This document shows positions 61,664-64,000 of a DNA stretch of 64,000 nt, piece by piece (position 1 is the stretch's first letter; each line of letters opens with the position of its first letter). The notes under the pieces are model-generated. The model worked only from the letters and a program-made list of their open reading frames with translations. It was not told where the DNA came from and ran no database searches. The position numbers and the translations under genes were made by a program. The DNA comes from Opitutus sp. (GTDB taxonomy: Bacteria; Verrucomicrobiota; Verrucomicrobiae; Opitutales; Opitutaceae): contig SIBR01000003.1 of the NCBI GenBank assembly GCA_009695065.1, positions 124,001 to 188,000 on the forward strand, in the 5' to 3' direction.

Positions 61664-62278
61664 CTATTTGATCGTGCCGGCGGAGCGGCGGGCGCAGATT
61701 TGGACGACCGCCGCGCGGCCCGTGTGGCCGGTGCCCTCGACGACGTCGCGCTCGCACTCGCGGCCGATGAGAAATTCGAGCCCGGCCAGTTCCTCGCGCA
61801 GGGCGGTGAGCGTCATGAGCAGGGTGGGGTCCTTGGGTCCGCCCGTGCCGAACGCCAGTTGGCCCGGCGTGTAGGCTTCGAGGATGAACAGGCCGCCGGG
61901 CTGCAGGCCGGCCACGATGCTTGCATTTACCGTGCGACGCAGCGGCGGCGGCAGGTGCGCCCATGTCGCGACGATCCCGGCCCACGCGCCGGGTGCGATG
62001 CAGAAATCGGCGAGATCGACCACCTCGGTCGCGATGGTCACGCCGCGGGCCGCCGCGAGCGCACGGGCCTTGGCGAGACCGGTCGCCGCCGCGTCGATCG
62101 CCGTGGACGCGTGGCCCTGTTGGGCGAGAAAGACTGCGTTGCGGCCTTCGCCCTCGGCGAGGCAAAGCGTCGGCCCGTCCGGAATGAGGTGCGCCATCTC
62201 CGCGACGAAATCGTTCGGTGCGGTGCCGTAGACATACTGCTCCGTCGCGTAGCGTTCGTCCCAAAAGTTGCCGGCCAT
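61664..62278 (-). CDS. Class I SAM-dependent methyltransferase (TehB-like)
   Basis: 204 residues from ATG 62278. [24 protein letters not shown] is a recognised N-terminal signature of a small methyltransferase family; SAM motif [38 protein letters not shown] motif; [27 protein letters not shown]. The nearest named members are tellurite/thiopurine-type methyltransferases. Substrate unknown. The CopA-like ATPase gene follows on the same strand, 85 bases downstream; co-transcription is possible. Confidence 0.85.
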   Translation of the reverse strand: MAGNFWDERYATEQYVYGTAPNDFVAEMAHLIPDGPTLCLAEGEGRNAVFLAQQGHASTAIDAAATGLAKARALAAARGVTIATEVVDLADFCIAPGAWAGIVATWAHLPPPLRRTVNASIVAGLQPGGLFILEAYTPGQLAFGTGGPKDPTLLMTLTALREELAGLEFLIGRECERDVVEGTGHTGRAAVVQICARRSAGTIK

Positions 62279-62496
62279 GGTCGCAATCAACGCCCGCCAC
62301 CGGTTCGACGCAAAGATTACCGCGCGTCGCCCCGGCCGCGCTCCAGACGTTGCTCGCGCAGGGCGGCTCGGCCGGATCTTGCGGCAGGGCCCGCCTGCGT
62401 GCCTCCTCGAATGAGTGCCGCCATGCCGGAGTCTTCGCCGGCGGCCATGGCGTCGCCACGACTCCGCTTATCCCCGCCAAAGTCCCGGGCGACGGC

Positions 62497-63972
62497 TCAC
62501 TCCCCAAGCGCCTCGTCGAGGCGGCGACTGGCCAGGCGCAGGACCTCAAGCCGGGCGTAGCGTTTGTTGTTGGCCGGCACGAGATGCCACGGGGCATGTT
62601 CGCAATCGGTCAACGCCAGTATATCGCCGACCGCCACTTCGTAGTCCGTTCGCTTGCGGCGGTTGCGCCAGTCCTCGTGATTGATCTTGTGCCGCTTGTG
62701 TAGCGTGTTCTCACGCTCGCGGAAGCGGGCGAGTTGCTCGGCATGCGAGATGTGCAACCAGTACTTGATCACGATGGTGCCGTGATCGGTGAGGAGCCGT
62801 TCGAAATCGTTGATCTCCGCGTAGGCGCGCCGCCATTCATCCTCGCGACAGAATCCCTCCAACCGCTCGACCAGGACACGGCCGTACCACGAGCGGTCAA
62901 ATACCGCCATGCGTCCGCTGCGCGGCAGATCGCGCCAGAAGCGCCAGAGGTAGTGCGCATGCTTCTCTTCGTCGGTTGGCTTCGCCACGGGTATCACGCG
63001 GTAGTCGCGCGGGTCGATGGCGCTCGTCAGCCGGCGAATGGCCCCGCCCTTGCCCGCGGCATCCCAACCTTCGAAGACAAACACCACGGGGCGCCCGGCG
63101 GCGAAAGCCGCCCGGATCGAGCGGTTCAAACGGCCGAGCCATTTCTCCCGCGCGGCGCGATAGTCCTTTTCGGAAAGCTCCTGGTCGAGCGGCAGCGCCC
63201 GCAACCGCCGCAGGCCGGAGGGACGCAGCGGGATGACCGGCCCGGCGGCATTCGATCGCGCGAGCCGGGACAGCCGGGCGCGCTGCTGCCGGAACCGCGT
63301 CAGGAGCAACTGGCCGACCTCAAGATCGCGCGCCCGCTCATCCTCGGCATTCACGATCGTCCAATGGGCTCCGGGCCGGTCGGTCTTCGTGCGGATCAAT
63401 CGCGCAGTTGCGGCGAGGCGGTCGTAGTGGCGATGGTGGTGCCAGTCTTCCTCGGAAACCCGCCAGGCCGTCACCGGGTCGTCGGAGAGGGTCCGGAGCC
63501 GGCGGCCCTGGGCGGCCTTGGAAATCTGGAGCCACACCTTGATGATCAGCGTGCCACTGTCGGCGAGGAGCTTTTCGAAAGCGCGGATGCGGTCCGCCTC
63601 CTGCCCGATGTGACTGGACGAGCGTTCGCCGCGGGCCTCATCCCGCAGCGTTTCCGTATACCACGATCCGGCGTAGAGTCCGATGCGCCCTATTCCGGGG
63701 AGACTGCGCCAAAACCGCCATTGGTGCGAGTGTTGCTGCTCCTCCTCGGTCGGTGGATGGTACGAGAACGTTTCCACTCCCCGGGGATCCAGCCATTCGG
63801 CCAGCGTGTGGAGGAGGCTGCCACGGCCCGCACCTTCGGGTCCGGCGACGATCAGCAGGACCTTGAACGGGGCATGCTTCAACTCGACCTGGAGTTGCGT
63901 GAGGCGGGCCCGCAGCCGCGTCGCCCGCGATTGATAGAGGCTTTTGGGGAGGCGTGCGGGGGCCCTCGGCAT
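62497..63972 (-). CDS. Two-domain PPK2 protein (polyphosphate:AMP phosphotransferase-like)
   Basis: 491 residues, two PPK2 domains as in class II polyphosphate:AMP phosphotransferase (Pap). The C-terminal domain is intact: EGWDAAGKGGAIRRLTSAIDPRDYRV (Walker A), VFDRSWYGRVLVERLEG (Walker B) and KYWLHISHAEQLARFRER. In the N-terminal domain the equivalents read GPEGAGRGSLLHTL and LYAGSWYTETL: Lys is Arg and the Asp of DRSW is absent, so only the C-terminal domain should be catalytic. Uses polyphosphate to phosphorylate AMP. The start is 28 bases from the window edge. Confidence 0.88.
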   Translation of the reverse strand: MPRAPARLPKSLYQSRATRLRARLTQLQVELKHAPFKVLLIVAGPEGAGRGSLLHTLAEWLDPRGVETFSYHPPTEEEQQHSHQWRFWRSLPGIGRIGLYAGSWYTETLRDEARGERSSSHIGQEADRIRAFEKLLADSGTLIIKVWLQISKAAQGRRLRTLSDDPVTAWRVSEEDWHHHRHYDRLAATARLIRTKTDRPGAHWTIVNAEDERARDLEVGQLLLTRFRQQRARLSRLARSNAAGPVIPLRPSGLRRLRALPLDQELSEKDYRAAREKWLGRLNRSIRAAFAAGRPVVFVFEGWDAAGKGGAIRRLTSAIDPRDYRVIPVAKPTDEEKHAHYLWRFWRDLPRSGRMAVFDRSWYGRVLVERLEGFCREDEWRRAYAEINDFERLLTDHGTIVIKYWLHISHAEQLARFRERENTLHKRHKINHEDWRNRRKRTDYEVAVGDILALTDCEHAPWHLVPANNKRYARLEVLRLASRRLDEALGE

Positions 63973-64000
63973 GTTCCGGCAAAATTGACCTACCGGTGCG

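Noticed and set aside
62279..62496. Extra small gene between the methyltransferase and the PPK2 gene
   Set aside because: Frames exist on both strands but none has a convincing start, composition or motif; treated as ordinary spacer.

Overview
The window is a GC-rich, gene-dense bacterial chromosome segment with about 57 genes (four of them broken), one clear gene remnant, no rRNA, no tRNA that I could recognise, and no CRISPR, prophage or complete insertion sequence. It most likely comes from a Verrucomicrobiota bacterium close to Opitutaceae. The best evidence is a perfect TGTTC-N4-GAACA palindrome in the recA promoter, which is the LexA operator described for Verrucomicrobia. The oleC/oleD pair and the many intergenic palindromic elements fit that assignment but do not prove it.

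Layout. 0-9.4 kb: a damaged DUF2157 membrane protein, an unrecognised protein, then a leftward run of pdxH, a hybrid histidine kinase without either phospho-acceptor residue, sixA, an RmlD-like reductase and a lipoate-ligase-like protein; then an M20 peptidase and a MauG/cytochrome c peroxidase gene broken by a TAG. 9.5-14.5 kb (rightward): a DmfA2-like secreted protein, queC, queE, exoD and an MFS transporter. 14.5-17.4 kb (leftward): feoA-feoA-feoB and a Cys-rich FeoB partner. 17.5-28.3 kb (leftward): mnmE-mnmG-trmB followed by the complete ATP synthase operon atpBEFHAGDC, with an unusually short delta subunit. 28.4-33 kb: a MacAB-like adaptor, permease and ATPase. 33-36.8 kb: Sel1 protein, recA with its SOS operator, a histidine-kinase ATPase-domain remnant and a UDP-glucuronate epimerase. 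37-43.8 kb: a glutaredoxin, a strong terminator and gltB-gltD, where the 3' end of gltD is followed by a palindromic element and a second, out-of-frame copy of the C-terminus. 43.8-49.5 kb: small conserved proteins, a chagasin-like lipoprotein, denD plus a second SDR, and two RNA methyltransferases. 49.6-52.6 kb: oleD and oleC without oleA or oleB. 52.6-64 kb: small lipoprotein, RNase D translationally coupled to a histone-deacetylase-like enzyme, a GH88-like hydrolase, rlmN, a frameshifted multicopper oxidase convergent with a CopA-type ATPase, a methyltransferase and a two-domain PPK2 enzyme.

Functional themes are energy (F1Fo ATPase), ammonium assimilation (GltBD), RNA modification (MnmE/MnmG, TrmB, QueC/QueE, RlmN, RlmD-like, TrmH-like), ferrous iron uptake and copper handling. 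The most unusual signals are the doubly dead hybrid kinase beside SixA, the palindromic element at the gltD end with a second copy at 59.4 kb, and a set of AT-richer intergenic inverted repeats. Those repeats differ in sequence, but several share one design: short words repeated in each arm. No database search was possible, so family names rest on motif recognition.
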